Positions 7,440 to 12,948 of a stretch of 12,948 nt of DNA are shown here, in pieces. The stretch spans positions 1-12,948 of the forward strand of contig JBAPRR010000442.1 of the NCBI GenBank assembly GCA_049281195.1. The letters are read 5' to 3'. The position numbers and the translations under genes were made by a program. Below the pieces are notes generated by a model that was given only the letters and a program-made list of their open reading frames with translations, was not told where the DNA came from and ran no database searches. How positions within the stretch are numbered: position 1 is the first letter of the stretch; each line of letters opens with the position of its first letter. The stretch comes from JBAPRR01 sp049281195. Lineage in GTDB: Bacteria > Actinomycetota > Acidimicrobiia > Acidimicrobiales > CAVXTF01.

Positions 7440-7446
7440 CCTCCCC
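7440..7446 (-). promoter_or_regulatory. Shine-Dalgarno site of the SDR gene
   Basis: On the minus strand GGGGAGG sits 9 bases before ATG 7430. It is the strongest ribosome binding site in the window and contrasts with the SD-less genes that head transcription units. It fixes the start of the SDR gene. Confidence 0.7.
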
Positions 7447-7526
7447 TTGCTCCTTGGCCGCCAGGGAGGCTCTCACGGCGTCCGAAAATCGTCGGTGCCG
7501 CTCCCCTGGGTCGGGCGTAGGTTACT

Positions 7527-7550
7527 GGTCCACTTCGGACCGCGGGTCCG
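7527..7550 (-). terminator. Overlapping hairpins between methyltransferase and SDR genes
   Basis: Just after the methyltransferase stop, GGTCC (7527-7531), GGACC (7537-7541) and GGTCC (7545-7549) form two mutually exclusive hairpins. One is CGGACC-GCG-GGTCCG (7536-7550); the other is GGTCC-ACTTC-GGACC (7527-7541). No U-run follows in the direction of transcription, so this may be a weak or Rho-dependent terminator, or an attenuator-like switch ahead of the SDR gene about 100 bases on. Confidence 0.35.
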
Positions 7551-7557
7551 CTACCGG

Positions 7558-8691
7558 TCACCCGATGGCGGCCGGGAGCTCCTCGGGATCCGGATCCACA
7601 GCGTCGAGACCAGGCCAGATGGGAGCATCTACAGGGGCCCCTACCTGGAATTCGAGCCACGGGGCCACCATCTCGGCAACCGGGCGTTCATCCCCTGCGA
7701 CGAGCACGTATTCGAGGTTGCGCAGCCGGCCCACCTCGCCGACCTTCATCCCGGCGGGATTGTGGATGCCGATCTTCGCCCCCACGTAGCGCGCGGAAGG
7801 GAACGCCAGCACCTGGACGTACCCGCGCACCGAGCACATCTCGACCAGCTCGCCGAGGGTCAGCCAAGACTCGTCGTTATAGGAGAGGACGAGAACTCCG
7901 GCATCGACGGATTCGACGACTCCCGATAGCGCCTCGCGGATGCGGGGCCGCGAATTGAAGGCGCTGCGCTGCGCCTCGCGGATCTCGACGCGCTTGCAGG
8001 CCACTCCGTAGAAGTCGGGCTCGTCCCATGCGACCAACGTCTCCCAGATGTGGTAGTTCGCGTCGTAGCGGTGCTGGTTGTAAGGCGGGTCGAGATATGC
8101 GAGATCGAATCCACCGAGACGGGCCGCCAGCTCGCAGGCGTCGCCCCGCACTGCACGGCCCGGACCGTCGATGAGCTCAGGGACACGCATCTCGAGGGGA
8201 CGGAAGGAACGGGGGGCCCAAGCTTTCACGTATGCCATCTGCACACCTGTCGTCGAGTCGACCCTGTCTGCCGCTTCGATCAGGCTTGCGAGCAACAAAG
8301 GCTCGAGTTCACTGCCCGCGTAGTCGTTGGCGATCGCGTCGCGTATCGCATCGATGCGTTCCCCGTTGTGGGGTTGAAAGAAACGCGAGCTCTCGCAGAA
8401 TGTGTTGGTGACATAACCCCGCCGACCGGGCAGATTGTCCAGTATCCCGATCACGTGCTCGAGCTCGGCAAGGTCAACGGTGCGCCCATCAGTGACTATG
8501 GCGGCGCGGGCGAGGACTTCCGAATAACGCGCAGTGTCCACCGCGGTCACGAATGCGCCCTGGCGTTTCAGACCTCTGGCAACCCTGGTCGTACCGGTGA
8601 ACAGGTCGAGACACGTCCGGGCTCCAGCTCTTTCAGCCAGACCGCAGATGACCGGGAGCAGCCGCCGTTTCGACCCCAGGTACTTGATCAC
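7558..8691 (-). CDS. D12-class adenine-specific DNA methyltransferase
   Basis: Predicted N6-adenine DNA methyltransferase using S-adenosylmethionine, similar to the adenine-specific methylase group COG3392. Motif order is that of the alpha/D12 (Dam-like) class. Motif X IKYLGSKRRLLPVI is at the very N-terminus (2-15); motif I LDLFTGTTRVARGLK (28-42) binds SAM; catalytic motif IV DPPYN is at 201-205, followed by QHRYDANYHIWETL. I take the start as GTG 8691 (377 residues). Family homology begins there, a GGGGGAAG lies directly upstream (8695-8702), and the GTG overlaps the stop of the preceding gene as GTGA. A longer reading frame to 8787 would add 32 residues unlike the family and overlap the upstream gene by about 100 bases. 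No restriction enzyme partner is visible, so it may be a solitary methyltransferase; the target site is unknown. Confidence 0.9.
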   Translation of the reverse strand: MIKYLGSKRRLLPVICGLAERAGARTCLDLFTGTTRVARGLKRQGAFVTAVDTARYSEVLARAAIVTDGRTVDLAELEHVIGILDNLPGRRGYVTNTFCESSRFFQPHNGERIDAIRDAIANDYAGSELEPLLLASLIEAADRVDSTTGVQMAYVKAWAPRSFRPLEMRVPELIDGPGRAVRGDACELAARLGGFDLAYLDPPYNQHRYDANYHIWETLVAWDEPDFYGVACKRVEIREAQRSAFNSRPRIREALSGVVESVDAGVLVLSYNDESWLTLGELVEMCSVRGYVQVLAFPSARYVGAKIGIHNPAGMKVGEVGRLRNLEYVLVAGDERPVAEMVAPWLEFQVGAPVDAPIWPGLDAVDPDPEELPAAIG

Positions 8692-9002
8692 GATCTTCCC
8701 CCGAACCGGCGGAACCACCAATTGGGGTCCCGGGCGTGCGCGTGGAAGTGATCTGGTATCTGCCTCATGTGCGTGTCGACGGACCAATTCCCCTTGCCGA
8801 GAACATCGTCAGCAGCGCGTGCCAGGTGCTCGAGCATCGTGGCGAGTTCGTCTTCCGGAGGATCGATGGCATGTCGCTTCCAGACGACCATGGGGACACC
8901 ACATATCTCGCATTCGGCAACCCAGCACAGCTCGTCCTCGTGGTACCAGGTCGTGTGACGATCGGCCTCGCAGAGGTCGCAGGCGCGCTCCACCGTAGGC
9001 AC
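8688..9002 (-). CDS. Small Cys/His protein, miniature HIT-like with zinc knuckle
   Basis: A 104-residue protein I cannot assign with certainty. It has two Cys pairs, CDLC (8-11) and CEIC (31-34), that could bind one zinc. These are followed by VVWKRHAIDPPEDELATML (39-57) and a C-terminal DHFHAHARD with H85-x-H87-x-H89. The layout resembles HIT proteins: a Cys-rich N-terminus, a 'P-x-R-H ... L-x-x-E-x-x-x-L' middle and an HxHxH triad. It is shorter than usual, however, and lacks the Gly/Gln-rich lead-in to the triad. HIT enzymes hydrolyse nucleotidyl-phosphate bonds; whether this one can is unknown. The GTG start (9002) has no clear Shine-Dalgarno and begins 23 bases after the kinase stop; a GTG at codon 4 is an alternative. 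Its stop overlaps the methyltransferase GTG by 4 bases, implying translational coupling. Confidence 0.8.
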   Translation of the reverse strand: MPTVERACDLCEADRHTTWYHEDELCWVAECEICGVPMVVWKRHAIDPPEDELATMLEHLARAADDVLGKGNWSVDTHMRQIPDHFHAHARDPNWWFRRFGGRS

Positions 9003-9025
9003 CGATACCGCTTCAGAGAGCCGGT

Positions 9026-11329
9026 TCAGCTGTTGACGTAGATTGAGACTGGAGTGGCGTAAGGAACGGTGTCGGAGGCTGCGGGGACCGTGTAGACGAC
9101 CGTGGTGTCACCGGTCGGACCATAGACGCCCAGAATCGACAGCCCCCAGTCCTGCAGCGTGGTCTCCGCCTGTTGTGCGGTCATTCCGCCGACGTTCGGC
9201 ACCACCACCGGCGCGTGACCTAGCGACATGGTCACCGTCACCGACGATCCGTAGAGAAGCGTCGTGCCCTGTCCGGTCCAGCTGATCGGCTGGCCGCTCG
9301 GAACCGTCGACGAGTACTGGGGTGCGGCGAAGACAACGGTGAAATGGTCGCCGTTCAACGCGTTGGTGATCTGAGTTTGGGACATGCCGCTGAGGGCCGG
9401 CACGGCCACCTGAGGCAGCCCGGAAGAAATGACGACATTGATCGTCGCTCCGTAAAGCACTCCGTGGGTCGGCAAGTACGACACCACCCCACCCGCCTTG
9501 ACGGTTATAGACGTCGTATACGTACAAGCCGCATGGAGAGATGCGTCCTCTAAGACGGTGGTGACCGTCGCACAGCCTCCCGCCGTTATCGCGGCCAGAC
9601 TGGGAACAGGCTCCGGAGGAAGCCCGGCCGAGGTGATGACCGAGATGGTCTTCCCCTGTGCCAGGCGGTGTCCCACTTTGGGTGTCTGGGAGATGATCGT
9701 GCCCAAGGCATATTTGATGCTGTATTTGTGGCCGGTGACCTTGAATTTGAAATGGTCGCCCTTGATGGCGGCCTGCGCTTCTGCCGGGGTCATCCCGACG
9801 AGGCTCACGATCTTGTGCGTCGGGGTTGGCGGAGCGAAGACCTTGTACTTCTTGACCGCGACCAATGCGCCGGCTCCCGCACCGGCAGCAAGGATGACGA
9901 TTACTGCGAGCACAATCGGCCAGCGCTTGCGGCGGCGCCGTACCTTTGCAATCAGGGGGTTCGGAGTGGCCGGCTCGGCCAATCTTTTCTGTTCAGCTTT
10001 TCGAGATTGTTCAGCTTCAGCTTTTTCCGCCTTGCGCGCCTTGCGCGCCTTGCGACGGCTCAGCTTGGAGCCGGTTTCGTCCTCCGCCTCTCTGACGGGC
10101 ATCGGAGCACCGATCTCGGTGAGATCGTCGGGGCGTGAAGTTTTGAACGGAGGTAGCGGGTTCAGAAGCGCCTCGGTGGTCGCCGACCTCTCGTACGGCC
10201 GCTCGGGCTCGTCGGCGATTCCGATCGCCTCTGCCAACGCCATCGCGTCGATGTCGTCGTCGGCAGTAGTCCGCACTGGCGCAGTCGGCTCGGTCTCAGC
10301 GTGGGCGCCATTGCCATTGCCGTTCCTGTTGCCGTTCCCCACAGTCGCAGCTGCAGCAGCGGCGGCCGCAGCGCCTGCAGTTCCAGTTGCGGCAGCGGAA
10401 GTCGATGCTTCGCCCGAAGTAGACCCCGCTTTGTTCACGGTTCCGAGGTCTTCGTACGGTCGCCAGGTCTTGGCCTTTCCCTCAGGGAGGTTTCCAGCCG
10501 ACGGGAGCTCCCGTGCGACCTGCGAAAGACGCCGAGCCAGCTCGGAAGCGCTCAGCCGTTCTTCTGGCTCGGGAGCAGCCGCTGCCCGCATAACCGCCTC
10601 GAGAGGTCCGAGTGCGGGGTGAGCCGGAAGGTCGGCACCGACGCGCGCCATGAGCGTGCCGATCGTGGTGTCTGCGCTGAACGGAACGGTTCCCGTAAGC
10701 GCCTCGTAGAGAACGAGGGCCAGGGCGTAGACGTCCGCCCGGCCGTCGACGCGTTTTCCCTGCGCCTGCTCGGGCGCCGCGTAACGGGCGGTACCGAGCG
10801 TCGCTCCTGCGGGTTCTGTCCATGCGGCCTCAGCCAACGCACGGGCTAGACCGAAGTCAGCAACGCAGAGCCGGCGACGGTCGTCGGCGAAGAGAAGATT
10901 CGCGGGCTTCACGTCGCGATGGACGAAGCCACGAGCGTGTGCGTACGCCAGACCGTGCGCCGCCTGCGCGCCGATGTTGGCTACATGCACTGCCTGGAGC
11001 GGGTTCGCGCTGTCCAGTAGATCGCGCATTGATCCGCCACCGAGATATTCGAGAACGAGATATGGACCGTCCGCGTCCTCACCCCAGTCGTGAACCCCGA
11101 CCAGGTTGGGGTGGGTCAAAGAAGCGGCGGCCTGTGCCTCGGCACGGAACCGGCGAAGGAACGCCCGGTCCGCGGCGAGGACTGGATGCAACATCTTGAT
11201 GGCGACCTGTCGCTTCAGGGTGACGTCCGTCGCCAGGTACACGTGAGCGGACGCGCCCGTTCCGAGGGCGGCCTCAATCCGGTAACGATCGGAGAGAACC
11301 CGACCGATCGTGTCAGTAAGTGTTGCCAT
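9026..11329 (-). CDS. Transmembrane Ser/Thr protein kinase with four PASTA domains (PknB type)
   Basis: A 767-residue membrane kinase. The N-terminal cytoplasmic kinase domain (about 16-272) is complete: glycine loop GTGASAHV (23-30), Lys45 in VAIK, helix-C Glu64, HRDVKPANLL with Asp139 and Asn144, DFG 158-160, activation-loop Thr171/177/180, APE 185-187 and DVYALA. A long linker (about 275-468) includes a poly-Ala run (320-329), an Asn-Gly run (331-341) and a Lys/Ala/Glu/Arg-rich stretch (422-450). RRRRK (464-468) precedes one membrane helix (about 470-492). Four extracellular PASTA repeats follow (about 502-569, 570-637, 638-704, 705-767); these usually sense muropeptides or lipid II and link the kinase to cell-wall growth and division. 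PASTA2 has two Cys (585, 602). Unlike classical pknB loci, no penicillin-binding protein, rodA or FHA gene adjoins it here. No Shine-Dalgarno; TACCCT ends 11 bases before the ATG. Confidence 0.96.
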   Translation of the reverse strand: MATLTDTIGRVLSDRYRIEAALGTGASAHVYLATDVTLKRQVAIKMLHPVLAADRAFLRRFRAEAQAAASLTHPNLVGVHDWGEDADGPYLVLEYLGGGSMRDLLDSANPLQAVHVANIGAQAAHGLAYAHARGFVHRDVKPANLLFADDRRRLCVADFGLARALAEAAWTEPAGATLGTARYAAPEQAQGKRVDGRADVYALALVLYEALTGTVPFSADTTIGTLMARVGADLPAHPALGPLEAVMRAAAAPEPEERLSASELARRLSQVARELPSAGNLPEGKAKTWRPYEDLGTVNKAGSTSGEASTSAAATGTAGAAAAAAAAATVGNGNRNGNGNGAHAETEPTAPVRTTADDDIDAMALAEAIGIADEPERPYERSATTEALLNPLPPFKTSRPDDLTEIGAPMPVREAEDETGSKLSRRKARKARKAEKAEAEQSRKAEQKRLAEPATPNPLIAKVRRRRKRWPIVLAVIVILAAGAGAGALVAVKKYKVFAPPTPTHKIVSLVGMTPAEAQAAIKGDHFKFKVTGHKYSIKYALGTIISQTPKVGHRLAQGKTISVITSAGLPPEPVPSLAAITAGGCATVTTVLEDASLHAACTYTTSITVKAGGVVSYLPTHGVLYGATINVVISSGLPQVAVPALSGMSQTQITNALNGDHFTVVFAAPQYSSTVPSGQPISWTGQGTTLLYGSSVTVTMSLGHAPVVVPNVGGMTAQQAETTLQDWGLSILGVYGPTGDTTVVYTVPAASDTVPYATPVSIYVNS
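10031..10051 (-). repeat. Short 9-base tandem repeat encoding Lys-Ala-Arg units
   Basis: CTTGCGCGC occurs twice in tandem (10031-10039, 10040-10048) and a partial third copy follows. On the coding strand it gives the KARKARKA segment of the kinase's basic juxtamembrane linker, possibly part of a helical or coiled-coil stretch. Confidence 0.5.
10305..10385 (-). repeat. Low-complexity coding stretch in kinase linker
   Basis: This part of the kinase gene encodes a run of ten alanines followed by an Asn-Gly repeat with one Arg, in the cytoplasmic linker between the kinase domain and the membrane helix. Repeated GTTGCC-like and GCAGC-like units could change in length by replication slippage. Confidence 0.6.
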
Positions 11330-11340
11330 ATCTCACGACA

Positions 11341-11346
11341 AGGGTA
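11341..11346 (-). promoter_or_regulatory. Putative -10 element (TACCCT) of the kinase cluster
   Basis: The minus-strand TACCCT fits TANNNT and ends 11 bases before the kinase ATG, which would give a leader of only about 4 bases. This is the loosest of the five such sites in the window, and no good -35 box pairs with it. Confidence 0.3.
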
Positions 11347-11563
11347 ATGAGCCCGGTCATGAAAACGGTGGACTCAACCCACGGGGGCCACTCCTGCATC
11401 ATCCGGAGCGGCGTCTCCTGGAGTTTCCCGGCCCTCTTTAGTGCCCTGTCAGGAGGTAACCAATCGGAGCTCGAATGGCCGGTCTCGTTGGCCAGCCATC
11501 CTTGATGTTGTCATCTCCTTGAGGCCAGGAGTGGGACGAAGTGGGATTGCCCATCGCTAGTTC

Positions 11564-11593
11564 TTGATCTGTTTCATATCTTTTTGTTATCTT
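11564..11593 (+). promoter_or_regulatory. Promoter of the DUF222-HNH gene (TTGATC / TATCTT)
   Basis: TTGATC (11564-11569) and TATCTT (11588-11593) are spaced by 18 bases (17 if the -10 is read as TTATCT, 11587-11592), giving a good housekeeping-sigma promoter. The -10 ends 6 bases before ATG 11600, so transcription is expected to start at or next to the ATG. There is no Shine-Dalgarno, which again supports a leaderless mRNA. Confidence 0.6.
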
Positions 11594-11599
11594 CCGTGC

Positions 11600-12948
11600 A
11601 TGACATCGACCGTGTCACGAAGCGGGCCTGTAGAGGGCGAGCCAACCGACGCCGACCCGTCGTCGGCTGAGACGGCCGAGACGGCCGAGCCAACCGACAC
11701 CGACCCGTCGGCGACCCTCGCGTCGGACGCGGCGGACCTCTTAGAAGCCCGGTCACTGTTGGAGAGGTTCTCCTCCACCTTCGAAGCCCGCTCCTATTCA
11801 GGAGCCGATGCGTTGAGGCTCGTGTCTGTGACAAAGGACATCGAGAACATCGCGGCCGCCATCAGGCTCCAGGCTTCGGTACGGGTCGAAGAGACCCGTG
11901 AGCACGAGTCAACCGGTCACCCCGACCCGGCGTCGCTTATCTCCGAAGTGACCGGTGAACCGGTCGGAAAAGAGCGCAGTTCGCTCGAGGTCGCTAAGAC
12001 CGCGAGCTCGCATCCCGACATCTCTGAAGCTCTGAAGAAGGGGGAGCTCACCGAGTCCCAGCTGAAAGAGGTCACCTCGGCGGCCGAGGTGAACCCCGAA
12101 AAAGCAGCCGAGCTGGTCGAGACGGCGAAACAGAAGACCGCTGGTGAGCTGAGAGAGGCGTGTCGGAAGGTGAAGTCAAAGGCGTTGTCTGGGGCCGACT
12201 CCGCTGAGCGTCACGAGAAGATGAGAAAAGAGAGGTTCTTCAAGACCTGGGTGGACATAGACGGCTTCGGTCACCTGCAGGCAAAGCTCATGGCCGACCA
12301 GCTCGCCATCTTGAGATCCGCCCTCGACCCGTTCAGAGAAGAGATCCGCGAGCAGGCCAGGAAAAACGAGGACTACGAGTCCTACGAGCAGTACTCCGCA
12401 GACGCCCTGATCGAGATGGCGAAGGCCGCGGCTACTGGAGGATCCTCCAAGGCCTCCCAGGCCCTCATCCGTCTCAGAATCGATCTCGAGGCCTACGTGC
12501 GGGGATACACACAAGACGGAGAGATCTCTGAAGTGATGGGAACCGGAGCAGTACCGGTCTCGGTCATCTCCGAATACGCCCAGAACGCCATCTTCGAGTT
12601 GATCGCACTCAAGGGAACGAAGGTCGACACCATCGTCACCGATTCACGCCACATCCCCAAGGTGGTGAGGATCGCCCTCGAAGAAGCGGGCACGGTCTGC
12701 AGCCACGAAGGCTGCAACATCCGCTATCCGCTTCAGATCGACCACATGGAGGAGGTGAGATACGGCGGTCTCACCGAACTCAGAAATCTCACCTTCGTGT
12801 GCCCCAAACACCATTACCTGAAGACGGTCCGCAAGTGGACCTGGGAAGGTCCCCCCGGACACAGAAGGCTGGTCCCCCCGGAATCACCAGAACCACCCGA
12901 TTACGAGTCCTTCGAGGATCGATCACCTGACGACGGACCACCTGACGA
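11600..12948 (+). CDS. DUF222 / HNH endonuclease-like protein (13E12 repeat type), runs off right edge
   Basis: An open frame of at least 449 codons from ATG 11600 with no stop before the window ends. The N-terminal 55 residues are an acidic, Ala/Thr/Pro-rich low-complexity stretch. A mainly helical, charged DUF222-like region follows (about 60-330), then a C-terminal HNH domain: Cys367-x4-Cys372, LQIDH with Asp381 and His382, GGLTELRNL with Asn396, and Cys401-PK-His404-His405. The cysteines likely hold a structural zinc, and the IDH...N...HH residues form the metal-dependent nuclease centre. Such DUF222-HNH genes are present in many copies in actinobacteria (the 13E12 repeat family of mycobacteria) and are often linked to mobile DNA; their function is not established. 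Arginine codon use is mixed (about half AGA/AGG), unlike the CGN-dominated neighbour, hinting at a separate history. The end after residue about 420 is Pro/Asp-rich. Confidence 0.9.
   Translation, partial: MTSTVSRSGPVEGEPTDADPSSAETAETAEPTDTDPSATLASDAADLLEARSLLERFSSTFEARSYSGADALRLVSVTKDIENIAAAIRLQASVRVEETREHESTGHPDPASLISEVTGEPVGKERSSLEVAKTASSHPDISEALKKGELTESQLKEVTSAAEVNPEKAAELVETAKQKTAGELREACRKVKSKALSGADSAERHEKMRKERFFKTWVDIDGFGHLQAKLMADQLAILRSALDPFREEIREQARKNEDYESYEQYSADALIEMAKAAATGGSSKASQALIRLRIDLEAYVRGYTQDGEISEVMGTGAVPVSVISEYAQNAIFELIALKGTKVDTIVTDSRHIPKVVRIALEEAGTVCSHEGCNIRYPLQIDHMEEVRYGGLTELRNLTFVCPKHHYLKTVRKWTWEGPPGHRRLVPPESPEPPDYESFEDRSPDDGPPD
11639..11710 (+). repeat. 24-base direct repeat inside the HNH gene
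   Basis: A 24-base unit beginning GAGCCAACCGAC occurs at 11639-11662 and 11687-11710 with one mismatch (GCC versus ACC). Between them GAGACGGCC is repeated in tandem (11669-11677 and 11678-11686). The result is a protein-level repeat, EPTDADPSS ... EPTDTDPSA, in the disordered N-terminus. Confidence 0.75.

Larger units (their letters stand above)
11330..11599. other. Divergent intergenic region between kinase and HNH gene
   Basis: About 270 bases without a supported gene. The two ends carry the predicted promoters of the kinase cluster (leftward) and the HNH gene (rightward). The right end (11561-11595) is noticeably T-rich compared with the rest of the window. An AGGAGG at 11451-11456 is followed 18 bases later by an ATG that opens only a 15-codon frame, so I do not call a gene. 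No tRNA, small RNA or insertion-sequence end was recognised. Confidence 0.6.

Noticed and set aside
9498..10622. 374-codon plus-strand open frame antisense to the kinase
   Set aside because: It lies entirely within a kinase gene whose domains are intact. The product is low-complexity Ala/Ser-rich with no recognisable domain; long antisense frames are common in GC-rich coding DNA.
11451..11519. AGGAGG followed by an ATG as a small gene
   Set aside because: The spacing (18 bases) is too long and the frame is only 15 codons; no supporting evidence.
11387..11534. Inverted 9-mers CCACTCCTG / CAGGAGTGG as possible mobile-element ends
   Set aside because: Nine bases at 130-base separation is not unlikely by chance in a 270-base region. 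There is no transposase, no target-site duplication and nothing between them.
12176..12514. 112-codon minus-strand frame in the right-edge region
   Set aside because: It overlaps the plus-strand DUF222-HNH frame, which has a promoter and a clear HNH motif; the minus-strand product has no recognisable features.
7558..12948. Restriction-modification system made of the D12 methyltransferase and the HNH gene
   Set aside because: The HNH gene belongs to the dispersed DUF222 family and is divergently transcribed beyond the kinase, with no sign of a cognate pair. The methyltransferase's operon partners are not nucleases.

Overview
The window is high-GC chromosomal DNA from an actinobacterium. The gene content fits Acidimicrobiia or a related group: a GatCAB amidotransferase operon next to ilvD, a PASTA-domain Ser/Thr kinase and a DUF222/HNH protein. 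The assignment is inferred from gene families; there is no rRNA or other marker to fix it. No tRNA, rRNA, CRISPR array or complete insertion sequence was seen.

Left part (1-4287, all minus strand, so transcription runs right to left). The first gene transcribed is an alpha/beta-hydrolase (GTG start at 4287), followed by gatC, gatA and gatB. Each junction is a 4-base ATGA overlap, so the four form one tightly coupled operon. GatCAB amidates Glu-tRNA(Gln) and/or Asp-tRNA(Asn). About 100 bases further on, ilvD (dihydroxy-acid dehydratase) starts and runs off the left edge.

Middle (4288-7557). A 100-base divergent intergenic region with several palindromes separates the hydrolase/gat operon from a plus-strand gene for a small SCP2 (sterol-carrier-like) protein. 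That gene converges on a minus-strand pair: an SDR dehydrogenase resembling the dehydrogenase domain of peroxisomal multifunctional enzyme type 2, and a 14-helix DHA2-type MFS exporter whose start lies inside the SDR gene.

Right part (7558-11329, minus strand). A PASTA Ser/Thr kinase is followed by a 104-residue cysteine/histidine protein that looks like a miniature HIT protein, then a D12-class (DPPY) DNA adenine methyltransferase. The methyltransferase most likely starts at a GTG (8691) that overlaps the preceding stop by 4 bases. This kinase / HIT-like / methyltransferase cluster is the least familiar arrangement in the window.

Right edge (11600-12948, plus strand). A DUF222 + HNH endonuclease-like gene (13E12 repeat type) runs off the window without a stop, so a search limited to closed reading frames would miss it.

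A cross-cutting observation: all five genes that head a transcription unit after a divergent or otherwise open upstream region (ilvD, hydrolase, SCP2, kinase, HNH) lack a clear Shine-Dalgarno sequence. Each has a TANNNT hexamer 6-11 bases before the start codon, the signature of leaderless transcripts.
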